Shown: positions 22,501 to 35,499, counted from the stretch's first letter. The stretch: DNA of 60,000 nucleotides from Antedon mediterranea (GCF_964355755.1 NC_092670.1:12959201-13019200), one strand, 5' to 3'. The notes: generated by a model not told the origin, from the sequence alone. Program-made: numbers and translations.

Positions 22501-25500
22501 TTATAAGAAGAGGCACATTTTCGTTTTTTTGTCACCAGGAGGTGTACTATTTGTGTTGTGTACATCAGGTGTTTTCATGTCGTTGTCAGGTTTTTTCACA
22601 TCGTCATCAGGTGTTTTCACATCATCATCAGGTGTTTTCACATCGTTTTCTAATTTCTTTGGTGAAGCTTCTTCATTGCTTTCTCCTCCTTGCACTTCTG
22701 TATTCTTTCCCAAAGTTTCTTCAGGAAGACTTGCATTGACTTCAGTTTTCATATTCCCATTCTCATTCAGATCCAATTTTTCTTCATCTTCCGGTTCCTT
22801 TAACTCGGTAATCATACTTTCATCCTTCTTTATGTCCTTTTTATCGTTTTCTTCATTCAAAATTTCTTCTGGTTTTAAGTCTTCCTCAGATATCTCAACT
22901 TGTATCAGCATCTGATTGAAAGAAAGTATACTAGTTAAAAATGTAACTTTCTTCCAAAACAATTAACTGAAAATAATACTATTTATATTTCCAACCCTTT
23001 AATTTTTCTGAAGTACAGTGTTACATATGTATCACATGTGAGAGCTGTATCATAGCATTACACTGGAAAAATTATGCCATATGTGGAGACTTCGAGTGAA
23101 AGTCTACAACCTTCCAAGTGGGTTTCTTAGTAAGCAAATTCAAGGCCTACCTGTGTTAGATTTTTAACACCAAGATCAGTTGCTTTATTCAGTTCTTTTG
23201 TGTCAATGATGAGCCTACCGATGTTGGACAAGACAGGTCTTGGTGGTGAGGTGCAAGTACTATTACTACAAACAAAAACACCCATAATTGATTAGAGTAA
23301 CATTAAAGGAAAAATTATCTTTATCTTCTGGGATTTTAAACCTGTCTTAGCACACAAACTTATAACACATAAATAAAATGTAGTAGATGTAGTTTGGATG
23401 AAATCTAAGAATCAGCTTATCAGGGTGTATTTGTACCTTTGTGAAATAAACAAGTCTGTAACAATATCTGTACTAGACAATAAGTTAACGTACCTTTCGT
23501 TGCGGAAGCTGTCAACAAGTTTCCTGGCAGCAAATAGTAAAGCTAATATTTCAGAATTTGACACACTGAGGTTCATTTCTACAATGGACTCATGTATGGT
23601 GACCCTATTTCTGAAAAAAAAGAAAATGAAATTTAAAAAATTGTGTTACAATTTTATGTGGTAAAGAAGATGGGTTTCTAAACAATTCCTAAAAGATGAT
23701 TAACATTTGAGACTTATATTGTATACATGTATAGTCTTTATTTTTGTGGTAGTAGGTAAATGACATTACTTACTTGTTTGTTAGAGTATACCAAACTTTG
23801 TCTGTTGTAGCAACGTTGTAGTACACGGCATGAAAGTATGTTGGCTTCATAGGCAGCTCATGAACCTGTATTGGAAATATCACAGGGCTTTTTTGTGTAC
23901 GATGGCGACATAACGCAATGTTAAAATCTTCAGCGCAGTCGTGTGACTCAGTATAGGTCGGCGAGACAAACGTCACAATTTTAGTTGCACTGTCTAGAAG
24001 ACCTCTCATCTCTTGTGCAGATTTTACTTCACCAACCACTGACAAAGATGGTGCAAGGAATTTCAGAAGTCTGGTGAAAGATACAGCATATTTGTTATCA
24101 TTCTTTGCAAAGCTTAAGACAATGTCACAGGTTTTCTCTTCGTCGGAAGCTTCAGGATGGGTGTAATTCTTAAGAAAGAAGCTATCAAGATCTGGTGGAA
24201 AGCTCTTGTAGGATATTCTGGTGTTGTCTGGGTACTTGACAGACAACTGAGATTCTCGTAAATGTTCTTGTACGCCATCCATTGTCATGCTGTCTACAGA
24301 CTGAAAGAAAAGATTTGCTTTTATATAACTTTTAAAAGGGTTCAGTATGCCATTTAAGATATCCAAAAGAATGTGTTGTTTTCGATAATTACCTCTGTGA
24401 AAAGTTCCTTCAAGCTTTCAGTGGAATGATTTTGTAGGTATGAGACAATTGCCTTTGCAGTAGATTGGATTGCAGGTAAAAACGCTTTACCAGATGCATT
24501 CACCAACTTAATTAGTTTAAACTCCAATGGAATGTCTTTGACGTTTTCATCCAGAAAAATTGGAACCAGTGTTAGTTCTCTATTCTGTGTGTGAAAAATC
24601 CAGTAGTTACATAATAAAATAAATTAATTATTCGTCAGTCACCAAATGATGTCTCACAGTATTTTTACGGTTGTTGAACAAGTCAACCTAATGGTGTGGC
24701 TGGAATGCAAAGAAATATCTCTTATATCTCATATTAAAATGTGGTGAACACCAACAGATTTTTGCAGGTCTACTGTTATGTATATGAATATTTTTAAACT
24801 ACCTTTTGAGAATGCTTATCGAGTGCCAAATTGAACTCTTCTCTGCAAACTGGTGACTTCAAATATTCTTTTGTTACCAAGGCAACTAGAACTTTGCTCC
24901 CATCAATAGCATGATATAACGTTTGTTGCCACGAAGTGCCTAGAAATTAAACAAATTTGAAATGCTTACACATTTTGTTTACTATGTTTATTAAACTTGG
25001 GGTTTGGAAAAAGTTGAAATTACCTGTCTTAAGCTCTTGTGTGTCAAAGAACACCTTTAAACTTGGATCAAGAAGGGTAATACTTTCTCTGAGCTGCGAG
25101 GCTTGTTTGGTATTACGATGACAGTATGATATAAAGACGTCATATTCCAGTGTTGGATGTTCTTGTATTTCAGCATGTATTTTAACGTTTAGTGTCAATA
25201 CCAGCTGTTCACATGCAATGTCTAAATTTATGTTACTAAAATTGATAAAGATAAATATTTTTAAATTAAACACTACCTTTGAAATATATATTGGAGAACA
25301 TGGAAAATGGCCAAAATAGTAGGTTTCTGCCATTGGCTAAAAGTAAAAAATCTAATCTCCTTTTCTTTCCATGCAAAACTCTGTTTAAAAAAAAAAATAT
25401 TATTCTTGCACGCCCATAGAAGTTGGCAAGTTTCCTATACTTGATTTTTTTCTCATAAACTTATATTTAGGCTTTATTGTATATGGGCAGACATGCATTT

Positions 25501-28500
25501 TTTTTATAGATTAGTTTCCACTAAGGTCTTTGCATCATTTTCTGTAGCACCAGTCACGTAACTTACTGTTACTAAGGGTCTTTCACACCTGTTCCGACAT
25601 GGTTTGGATCCGGCGCCGGAAAATTTGATTTCATGACGCTCCACGCGGCTATGCGCATATTGATTGGTGCATAGCCGCGTGGAGCGTCAGAATATCAAAT
25701 TTTTAAATGAAAACAAAACATTAACGTTCGATTTGCCGGTCCAGCACCATGCCAGAGCAGGTGCGAAAGATCCTCTATTGTGTACACTTACAGGCAATCT
25801 ATATACTGTACCAGCCCCATGTAAGTCGGCATATTCTCAATCTGCTCGATATAAAATGGAGCCAGTAGTTCTCTCTGAGACTTCCTGTTGCAACATAATG
25901 CTATGTTGTATTGCTCAACACATGATGTTGAGTTTAAATAACTAGGACTGAGAACTGAAATAAAAAATGTATGATTTAGGTTAAAAATACCATCAACGTA
26001 CACAGGCTCTATGATGGCCATAATATTATCCTTAAATGAATTTCCAAGCATATTTCATTCACACAACTTTATTTACTATACTGTTTTGTGTAAGTTTACA
26101 TAATTTAATAAATTACAGCTATTTTTATGAATTACAGCTAATTTTATTTGTGTGTAGAAAAAAAAAAAATACATTGACAAATATGATTTGTTTAGGGATA
26201 AGATGAAAGGTGTTTGGTCTCTGGTAAATGTTATTATTATCTGTCTCCTGACCACAATATAGTGATTCTATTCTATAAAATATTGTACTTTGCACACTCA
26301 AATCCTAATATGTCCTACAATAAATTGAAGTTAGGCCTACCTGTTATTACCCTAGCACACCTAATCATGACTTCATACATGTCTTCCTGCCACACTTCAT
26401 TGCTGTTCAGTTCTTGCTGACTGCCAAAGATGCGAATGTCAGGCTTACAAGCTTGCAGGTGTGTGCGAATGGAGCTTGCAGTATTTTCATCCTGCTTGCT
26501 AACTGATAGGTAAACATCGTACTCAATCTTCACATTCTAAAAGAAGTTATAAATTAAAAGAAATAATTTGGAGAATGATGTTTAAAGTTAAAGTTCAAGC
26601 TTTCTATAAACAATATATATTAACCTTTGGTACAACACTCTTCATGTCATATTTGTTCTTCAGTTCATTGAACTTTGCACATATATCTTTAAACCCTCCC
26701 ATTGGTGGAGGGCTACCTTCTTCAAATCTGACATAGAGCACGATCTTTAGCTTGCGTAGTGGGAGTCCAGCTTTCATCCAGTTTACAGCCGCGTTCACCA
26801 TTCCTTTTAACATTATTACTTTATCATGTCCCTGAAGAAAGAGAAATTGATAAAAATGAGAAAAACACATAACATAGCTAATGGCTGAAAGATGACTTGA
26901 GACGACTTGTGTTTTTAATTCCAAGCATTTAGTCAATATTATTTATTGGAAGAATTTCATCTGGTTGTGGAATAGGTATTACATAAAATTTCTTTTTGAA
27001 CAACCAAAAATAGTATAAGCGAACTTACAGTACGTTTCGAAACCTATCAGGTTTCATTCTAAACTGGCGTTTCATCGTCTAGCGTTGTTAATCCCATGAT
27101 GATGACGTCATTTTTTTTTGGTTGTTCAAAAAGAAATTTTATGTAATATTATTTATGTTTCCTTACTTGGTCACCCGTGGTCAGCATAGGTGTAATAACT
27201 GTGCCATCTTGGTTGTTTAGAACGGGAACCAAACAACGAAACACGTCTCCAACAAGCTTCTGAGGTTGTGATCCTCCAAGCCTAAACAATAACAAATTAG
27301 TGTTGTATTCATAGTATAAAGAAGAGTCTCAGCTTAAAATTGGTACCTTTCCAACCACAAAAACTAATATTGCTTTGATGTGGCTTACAAACCTGCACAC
27401 CATTGGTGGTATATATGGCTATACTGCGTTGAAACACCGGTTCTCATCAGATCACCAAAGTTGGGCCCGGTTGCGTTCTGGATGGGAGACCGTCTAGAAA
27501 TCGCGGCGGGTGCTGTATATACTGGAGAGTAATGGTAATATCGGACTAGCATGTGATAGGCATGGGTTCGAGGTTATCTGTACCATACTAATTGTATCTT
27601 TAGGCAAGATGCTTTACTGTCATTGCCTCGTCCTTCGGATGGGATGTAAAGCCGTTGGTCCCGTGTACTTAACAGTGCATGTTAAAGAACTTGGTACACT
27701 ATTCGAAAAGAGTAGGGGATCGTCTCCCGGTGTGCTGATCTGGTAGGCGCTGCACTGCTGGCTGCCGTGGGTCCGTAGAGGGCCTAATCCGAATCTCCTA
27801 ATTTTCCAGTTAAGCTTGAGGACTAAGATAATTACCTTTACCTTTACCTTGTTTTAAAAACAGTGGTAGATTCAGGATTTAAACAATTTTAAGGCCAACC
27901 TCCTAACAATTGAAATTTGAGAACCAAGCCTAGTGCTTTATATCTTAAAGTTTCAACAATAAGGCCCTCCAATCCCATTTGATTTGGCTGAAAAGGAACT
28001 TGCCTTATTTCTGTCTCAAAGCACAGAAGTCGCTTATAAGGCAAAGTAGCAGGCAGCTCATGAGACCACCAGCATGAGTACAGGTTACGAAGATCTTCTG
28101 CTTTATTTCGCGCCAGTTCTCTAACATTTAAACCCAGGTTCCGCTGCAATGCTCCGATGACCGATGTTGGTGTCGCAGAATAGTCGCCTATATTGGAAAA
28201 GATTATTTTCATCAATCAAACATTTAAAAGTTGGTCTTTATTTTTTTTGGAATAAGATTATTTGTATAATACAATTAATATTCAGCCTTTTTAATTTGTG
28301 GTTTGTTGGTTTCAGATGGCAAAGACCATCTTTTGGATGGGACATAAAGACATTGGTCCCGTGTACGATTGGGATGGGTGTCTGCCTGGCCCATGGATCA
28401 TTATATAGTGATGGATGGTTGTTGATGTTTTGTGAACACGTGCAGATGTTTCTTATCCTCTACTGCATTTATAGTGATTTTCGGAATAATTTATGTACCT

Positions 28501-28640
28501 CTAAACGCTGATATCAGTATCACATCAACCTTATCTTGATAGTGAAGTTTAGTGATGTCCCCAAAACACAATTGGATTTCACAATTTCCATTCTGTGTTA
28601 CCACAGTGATAGTCTCATGGACAACAAATCCAGCAACCAT
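22501..28640 (-). CDS. Gene A: intact macro-like + triple-TIR protein, about 905 aa
   Basis: Thirteen exons: 28640-28499, 28187-28004, 27281-27167, 26831-26625, 26536-26341, 25954-25792, 25235-25024, 24939-24803, 24584-24393, 24300-23774, 23610-23494, 23265-23151 and 22911-22501 (stop). All phases agree. Residues 1-216 form a macro-fold-like module (GDIT 27-30, DVILISAF 39-46, TGDQG 144-148, then a LKIVLY strand). TIR1 is about 217-340 (YDVYLSVSK; SPSYLNSTSCVEQ, Glu295). TIR2 is about 365-515 (YDVFISYCH; SPVCREEF, Glu440). TIR3 is about 573-692 (CDIVLSFAK; SPTYTESHDCAED, Glu640). Residues 770-905 are an acidic low-complexity tail with DDDVKTP repeats. No signal peptide or membrane segment is seen, so it is probably cytosolic. 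TIR domains signal by assembly and some hydrolyse NAD+; activity here is inferred. The start is the only ATG after a likely UTR acceptor and matches gene B. Confidence 0.88.
25578..25772. mobile_element. MITE-like inverted-repeat element in a gene A intron
   Basis: Imperfect terminal repeats GGGTCTTTCACACCTG...CAGGTGCGAAAGATCC enclose a central perfect hairpin (GACGCTCCACGCGGCTATGC and its inverse). It lies in the intron between exons 7 and 6, about 20 bp from exon 6, and does not alter coding sequence. Confidence 0.7.
26977..27151. mobile_element. Short inverted-repeat element (MITE) in a gene A intron
   Basis: About 35-bp inverted ends (ATTACATAAAATTTCTTTTT...AAAAAGAAATTTTATGTAAT) with GGTTGTTC just inside, around a 100-bp core. 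It ends about 15 bp before exon 3's donor. Confidence 0.75.
27380..27850 (+). mobile_element. 5S rRNA-derived SINE in gene A intron 2
   Basis: The head at about 27411-27522 resembles 5S rRNA: GATCACCAAAGTTGGGC, CTGGATGGGAGACCGTCTAG and GGCGGGTGCTGTATATAC correspond to 5S internal promoter and 3' end. The body holds CTTCGGATGGGATGTAAAGC and TAAAGAACTTGGTAC, a block shared by other metazoan SINEs. The tail is ATTACCTTTACCTTTACC. A second copy is at 58043-58505 in the opposite orientation. Confidence 0.85.
28306..28400 (+). repeat. Fragment of the SINE body
   Basis: TTTTGGATGGGACATAAAGA and TTGGTCCCGTGTA match the body of the 5S-derived SINE without its head. It lies in gene A intron 1. Confidence 0.6.
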
Positions 28641-30882
28641 TTTGCTTTTTGTAAATTTTAAAATCCTAAGAAAATAACATTTGAATTATTAACAATTAAT
28701 TTAAATATCATAAATTTTAATTTCTATAAAACTAAATGTAAGAACAAAATGTGTTTCTCACAAATTGTAAAGACAGCTAATTAGGCCTATAAATACTAAA
28801 TTATTGAAGTAACATAATAAAATCACGAATAAAAGCAATAGCTAGGACTAGATCTAGTAGTTATAAACCCAAATTTCAAGTTGAGCCAAGGCAATGATGG
28901 GTCCAGCCAGGCTACTCGTGTCGTGAGTGAAGTATTGTCAGCAGGTATCCACACGGCGACTATTATAAGCTTAACTAAGTCTAACTAAGACTAAGTCTTG
29001 AAAACGCCAAGTTGGTTAAATGTAGTTTAGAATTAGCAAACTTTAATGTAGTAATAAAAATGGAGTTACAATACAATTTATTTGGATTTCAAAAAGGCAC
29101 TTTGTAAGGCATCGTAGAACCAGAACAGAGTGATGAAACCTATTTTTAAGTTTACTCTTCACGCTTGGTTGATTCATAAAGACAACAAAACCAAGGTAAC
29201 CTTCAAAACAACAGCCCGCCCTCTCGATCCATACGTACTCCGATGTTAAAGTTTTAAAGTAAACCTGCAGCCACAATTGCATTCCGATAATTATCATAGA
29301 TTTACATAGTTCAAACCAGGGAAGAGTAAAATTACATATAATATACTTTCACTATTCCCAGGTTCAAACTATGCATTCTCGTTCCCTCCATCTCTTGATC
29401 TATTAAGTTTTTTAAAGCACATAGAGACGATTTAATGTATAAATATAATAACTAACATTATTCACAATAAATCGATTACAATTGTTTTTAAGTTTGAGTA
29501 TTATATATTTGATATAGACATAGATACACAATGTATAGTTATTCATAGCCCTATATGCCGCGGAATGAAGTAATTTATTAACAAAAATACATTATTTTCT
29601 TCTAACTGCAAAACAAATAGCAAACCAAAGTTTTAGAAGGTAATCTTTTAAAATTTCGTATTTTAAACTTAAAATTTCAATCATATTTGATAAATTTTGA
29701 ATTTTTAAATAACTTTTTTAATTTTTTGTCTTGGAAACAAATTATATATGTTTTAAATGTACATATCACGAAAGAAAATCTGAATCTGAAATAATCTAAC
29801 TAATTATTATATTATATTGTAAGTGGACAATTATACAGTGTTGTAAGAGAACACAATCAAACTATAGTTTTAAAAAAAAGTGTGCTTAAATATGGCAGTG
29901 ATAATATGACATCATCATGTCTATAATATGGGCACTTCACATATTTTGTCACAAAGTGTTATAGTGTACCCATAGCTAAGATTATATATTATATACTTGT
30001 TTCCACGAATCAACGCAAGTGTATTTGACCAATCACACAGACGGATTCATGATTTTCACATAAGGAGGAGCTAAAATATAATAGTCTGTCAAAAAATAGG
30101 TATAAAAATGAGTTCATAATTTCAGTTTTGCTGTAAAAAGTGTGTGTGAGATGGGCGTTGTGGGTGCCATGGACCCGTCACATCGGTCGTAAACAGTTGA
30201 TTTCCGCAAAATACTTAATTTTGTTTACTGTAGAGTTTATAGAAACGATGTTAAAAGACTGGAGCGGAAATACTTTACAAACGAATATTGATGTTGCGTA
30301 TTCATAATCAAGGTTATATCTAGATACTATATACAATATAACCTAAAGCTTCATTGTTGTTGAGGTACTCTTCTACATAATAACCCTAATCACCCATGAC
30401 CAAAGTAACATACAACAGTATTAGTAAATTTTAGATCTGTAAAAATAAACTAATATGTAAACGTTAACGAAACAGACATTACATAATTTATAATAGTAGC
30501 CTATATTATTCTTCTCAATGCGTATGTGACTTTGTTATAAGATATTTTACTGTAAACAAAAATCAACTGTAAAAATTCTACTGTAGGCCTATTTAGTACC
30601 AGCATCTTAGTATACATTGTTTGTAATGCTGCTGAAAACACAATACTTTCACTGCAGCCGTGCAACATTATATAATTAGTAAATTACATTGAGAGAACAC
30701 TGAGTAATGTAACATACAATGATAGCACATATAAATGAACAATGACCCGATACGTCACATACTGTACATTTGTGAAGAAATATCAGTCGATTCACCGTGC
30801 GTTCACAGTCTATTGTACATGAATTGTCAAACGGAGCATTATACAGTAGTATAATACTATTACATTGTTATGTTTGACTGGC
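28641..30882. other. Intergenic region between genes D and A
   Basis: AT-rich. A TTTCTTAG acceptor-like site precedes the gene A ATG by about 30 bases, suggesting an upstream untranslated exon. A diverged fragment of the GCTCTGTCTACACTATC MITE family lies near 29930-29975. Nothing else is supportable. Confidence 0.45.
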
Positions 30883-33800
30883 CTAATGACATTGTATTGT
30901 CATTGATGCTTTCCTCCTCAATGATGCGTGCATAGAACTAATATCATCGTCTTTATCGTCAGGATCACCGTCATCTTCGGATCCGGAATCTGGCTTAATA
31001 TAACAGTTACAATCTTGAAGAAACATAATACTCAATTAGTACAAAATGATAATATTAAGAAAAATATTTTCTAATGTAATAATAATGGTTCTTAGTGATA
31101 CCTGTAGTAACGTAAGCTTGGGTCAATTAAAATTCCATTCAACACTAGGACTAAGCGCAATGACGTAAGCACAACGCAAGAGAGTTCACCAATGACAAGC
31201 AACAGTTCAAATAATTCCTTGCTCGTGATTGCGTTGCGTTGAAGTGGAAACCACGCGTCTGTACTCTCTGTTTAATAGCAAATATCTTTGTTTCTACTAC
31301 CAAATATTGATGTTCCGATATCCGGATCTGAATTTTGTTTAATCTCTAACAAATTTAGGATAGGCCTACCTTCAATTTCTTCCTTTACTAAATTTGCTGC
31401 CTGCAAGATGTCAGCGTCTTCCAGAAACTGCTGAAGTGGTTTGAGCAAGTCAAGTGTGTTCCCACAAGTGTCGTTAACAGCCGTGTAAAGGTTTATAGCA
31501 AAAGACTGGTAGTATGGTAATGTTCTAAAATTGGTTGACTGTGCGTCACTGAAGTCGAAAGCAAGCCTACAGAACTGAAGCCAATGACCAGGTTGTCCAA
31601 ACTCTGTTATCATATTGAAACGATTTCTGGACAGGAGAGCAGGGATTGTGCGCAAGTCTTTTTCCCATACAGAAGCTCTACCATGAATCTATAAGAAGAA
31701 GAACGCTGTAAAGAATTCGACAATAGCACTAGAGCACACATCGAAAATCTGGTAATTTTATTTCCCACTAGTCCACTTTTTGTATTTCCAATAGGGTTTG
31801 GATTGGATGGATTTATCACCGAGTCATAATTTCACGGAAAGGTCTGTATTGTAGCTTCTTCGGTTTATGGCGAAGATCGTACCATTGTGGCCCTTTCTGA
31901 ACTTGATGTCACAAAACGTATACAAATTCCATAAAGCACACGTGTTTCCACCAGTTCAACAAATCTACTAACTGTTCATTATTGTCTACTAAAGTAAAAC
32001 TTTAACTGAACATTAGACACATATATACGGATATTAACAAGAAGATATTAATACAACCTTTGCTAAATACCTACGTGTTTTAATGCATCTTTTCGTGTTA
32101 TATTTAAGTTGAAACTGCCTTGCTTAAGTTCTTGGCGACATTCAATAGAAGCATTTCTGTACACGGTACTAGGGACTTTGAACGAAAACATGGTAAACGT
32201 TTGTCGACCACAGAGTATATTTCCAATATGTATTTTCTAAAATATAAATGAAACAGTTATAGGATTATATAATTTACAATATTTACAAAATATAATTTAT
32301 TAATTAGGCATGCGTAAAATTATTGACAGCTGTTTCCAATCTGTTCATTTGCAACGATTTACAGTGTAATGTGAACATCATCGTACATCTGTAAATGGAA
32401 CGGTGAAGTAGAATACTTGAAAACATCCCGTGTGTTCATTTTATCACGTGATTTTAAAAACACCAGTTTGTGAACTGAGCATTACTTTATGCAACACAAA
32501 GCATTACCTCCTCTTTTCCAAACAACTTCATTATCAGAAACTCCCCTCCTAGCTGGTTTAACAATATCGTTTTTTCAGCCCATTCCTAAATTGAGTATTG
32601 TAAATATTTTAATTAGCACGAAAATTATGAAGATCTTACAATAAACTATTTTTATACGACACGGTAATTTTCCATTTTCAATTAGTTGTTCATGTATGCA
32701 TTGAACAACATTTACAGTACAGAAAGAAATAGTAGTCCGTGTTCACCGGTGCCACCTCTTATGTGAGGCATAATTAGACATTGCTTATCATCAGAACACT
32801 AATGTAATGCTTTATAAAGTTTCATTCATTCATTTATTTGGACAAAATAAAAAATTACAAAATAAAAATACAAAAAGAAAAAGATTACAAGTAATAAACA
32901 AGAAATTTTATAAAATTCAATAAAACTGAACATTTTTTATTGTTTTAGACTTACATTTTCATTTGTTGTGTCTTCTATCTTCCTTACACTGATTGACAGT
33001 TCGTCACTACTTACGTCACCAATGACTGCCGATATCTTCACGGTTATAAAATGGTCAATTGGAATGTCGTAGAGACCCTCACAGTCTGTAATGTTTTTAC
33101 GCTTAGGACTTCCAATGAGTTTGAAATCCGTTACGTGATTCAATTTCTGTAATGTGTGAATCCATCTTGTTTCCTGTTTTATCGAAATACTTTTCGACTT
33201 TAAAGGCTCCCAACTTGTATCGTTTGATCGTCTGACTTTTGGCTCATACGTCCACTCACTGCCATCAACCATATACAAATCAATTGTTAGAAAAATAGAT
33301 TGTTGGAGTTCAGTCACTGGTCCAACTACAATAACTGGACTAACCTGGTACTGCATACATACACCCCCAACTTGTCTGGTGTTCGCAGGGTCATTGCCAA
33401 CCTGGTAGAGAAACAAAACTGTAGGCTGCTTCAACGCTCCATTCGGTATTGTCAAGTGCGCTCCATTTACTGTCAGCGTTCCTCCGTCTTCCGTAAACAG
33501 GCCAGCAGAGAAATTATCCTGCTTAAAGTTGGTGTCGGAAGGATGAGATGTATAGTAAATATGAGACAGAAACCCTTCGTATCGAAAGGCTAAACCACTG
33601 ATATTTGTTTCGATGTGTGTCGGAATATTTGATTCGGAAAGGTCGCTCCGCTGAACCTGAAAACAAGAATTCAAAGGGATTAACATTAGCATCCATTAGA
33701 TTCATAGACACTGTATATGTTTCTATTTGATAAAATACAGACTAGTGGTGGAATGGACAGACAGAAAACACTACCAAAGCGATAGTACTATCGTTGAAGT

Positions 33801-34748
33801 GGATAATAATAGTATAAAGGATGACTAGGAATTTTGCCCAATTATGACTATGAAGTAAATTATTTTTTCTACTTGAAGTCATGTCTTTTTAAGATTATCT
33901 TATAGTATATGCCTACTTATAATTAGTCTCACCTTTGGAGTCATGCATTCATAATTATCGTCTTTTGAAATAATTGGTGGTACGGTTATAACCGGACATG
34001 TTATCGATTTCTTTAATTTGGGTAGTGTGGCAGGTGGCCGCCTGTTCTTCTTCACGTCATCAATCTTAGCATATGGATTGGCCTCACCCTTGTTTGTCTG
34101 GCTATTTTCAATTACGTCAAACGCTTCATCTTGTATTGTTTTAAGTCCTTTTGTTCTGTGTTTAGGTAATGTATCATTTTCTTTTTTTAATAAGTCTTCA
34201 TTTTGTTCCAATCGATCTTTCTTTCCGAATTTTTTTATTCTTGTAACTGTAGAGAGACCCACGTATCCATTATTTATGTCTCCAGCATCTAACTCATCCT
34301 GCGTATCACATTCAGTTTGGTAGTTGGTAGAAATCGTCATACTATTTTCTTTATCAGATGATGTTACATTTTGATATAATGTTTTTTCATATATGTTCTC
34401 GGGTTTTTGTCCAACTCTGTCTATTAGCTTATTTCTTTCTGTGTTTATTCCTACAATTTGTGCCATATCTGTGTAACCATTAATGACGTCACCACTCTCA
34501 AAGTTACGTAACTGACTATCGGTATTTTCATCTTTTGTTGGTTTCACCCGTCTCAGTCGTTTTTTTGCGTCGAGAATATCTGATGTTGTCAATATCATCT
34601 TTTTTTGAATATCTATTTCCGAATCGTTATTTTCGGTATTTGTAAATAACTGACCATGTATAACAGTAGGGATTGTTATATCAGATCCTCGTCTTCTATC
34701 TAGTTTGCGTCTCGGAATAACCTCCGTTTCTGTCATGCTATCAGCCAT
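30883..34748 (-). CDS. Gene D: ZU5-UPA-death domain protein (UNC5CL-like), about 735 aa
   Basis: Six exons: 34748-33933, 33656-32955, 32585-32508, 32236-32075, 31688-31370 and 31013-30883 (stop), phases consistent. Residues 1-272 are a charged linker with tyrosine motifs (NGYTDM, LYQNV, NGYVGL, NPYAKI, NYECM) and a proline-rich RRPPATLPKLKK. ZU5 is about 325-430 (EDGGTLTVNGAHLTIPNGAL). The UPA domain spans exons 2-4; its ILLNQLGGEFLIMKLFG matches UNC5 'EKQLGGqLi.eP..l.f'. The death domain is exon 5 (HWLQFCRLAFDF; LLKPLQQFLEDADILQA). The tail is acidic and short. There is no signal peptide or membrane span, unlike UNC5 netrin receptors, so it should be a cytosolic adaptor. MADS is preferred over an in-frame ATG 57 bases upstream because of its better context. 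Confidence 0.85.
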
Positions 34749-35380
34749 GATGAACTTTGACCCTTGATGACCTTTCAAAAACCATAAAGTTGACCTATTT
34801 TTCAAGTTTTCTACAGATAGAAAAAAAAGTTTTTTATTATACTCAAAACTAGATTGGCATTATTTCGTAACACAACTTTTGTAATAGAGGCTATCGAAGT
34901 CAGTTCGTCATAATTATATACTACCATTAATGTACACTCCTACCGTAATTAGGTCCCAGTTACTTTAATGAAATTCTGTTGTATATAGGCCAATAGTAGT
35001 AGTTTTACGAATATTCTAGGCTTCTTGTCCGCAAATATCTCCTACCTTAGTGTATTTGTCAACAAAATCATTCCAAGTTGTCAAACGTCACACGACATAG
35101 TAGTGTATTATTCTCCACTTAGACCTACAGTGTACACCTTTTTTTCGATAATCCACAAAATGAGGAAGTAGGAGTTATGTACACGGAAACCATGTGAAAA
35201 CGTACCGTATACTCAATGCTTTTATCAAGTGCTCAATATGACAATAACTCTTTTAGAAGTAACGTATAAAAGCATTTAGCCTAGAAGAATAACTCTTTTG
35301 TGATTCACTAAACTTGTTTTGTACTATGATAATACCCAACAAACGTGTAATCATCTTTTTATAGATTATACTCTGCAACC
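34749..35380 (-). promoter_or_regulatory. Gene D leader and TATA promoter region
   Basis: A TATAAAAA box on the minus strand (35363-35356) is conserved in the matching place upstream of gene C. A CTATCTGTAG acceptor at about 34812 precedes the coding exon, implying a 5'-UTR intron. Transcription would start near 35330. Confidence 0.5.
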
Positions 35381-35499
35381 AGCGTTTTAAAAAGTGTAGT
35401 GGAATTCCCATAAGCTATGTATTTCAATATGTAAGAATGGTGAGTATGGTAATATAGTCATCCTCATCATCAATATATTGGACCTTAAAAACAAACTTT

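Noticed and set aside
22385-22915. Plus-strand 176-codon frame rich in Ser/Phe
   Set aside because: Antisense shadow of the acidic last exon of gene A.
27405-27525. Genuine 5S rRNA gene
   Set aside because: Too diverged and continues directly into a SINE body and tail, as does the copy at 58505-58043.
33900-34323. Plus-strand 101-codon frame opposite gene D
   Set aside because: Antisense to the gene D N-terminal exon, with no independent support.
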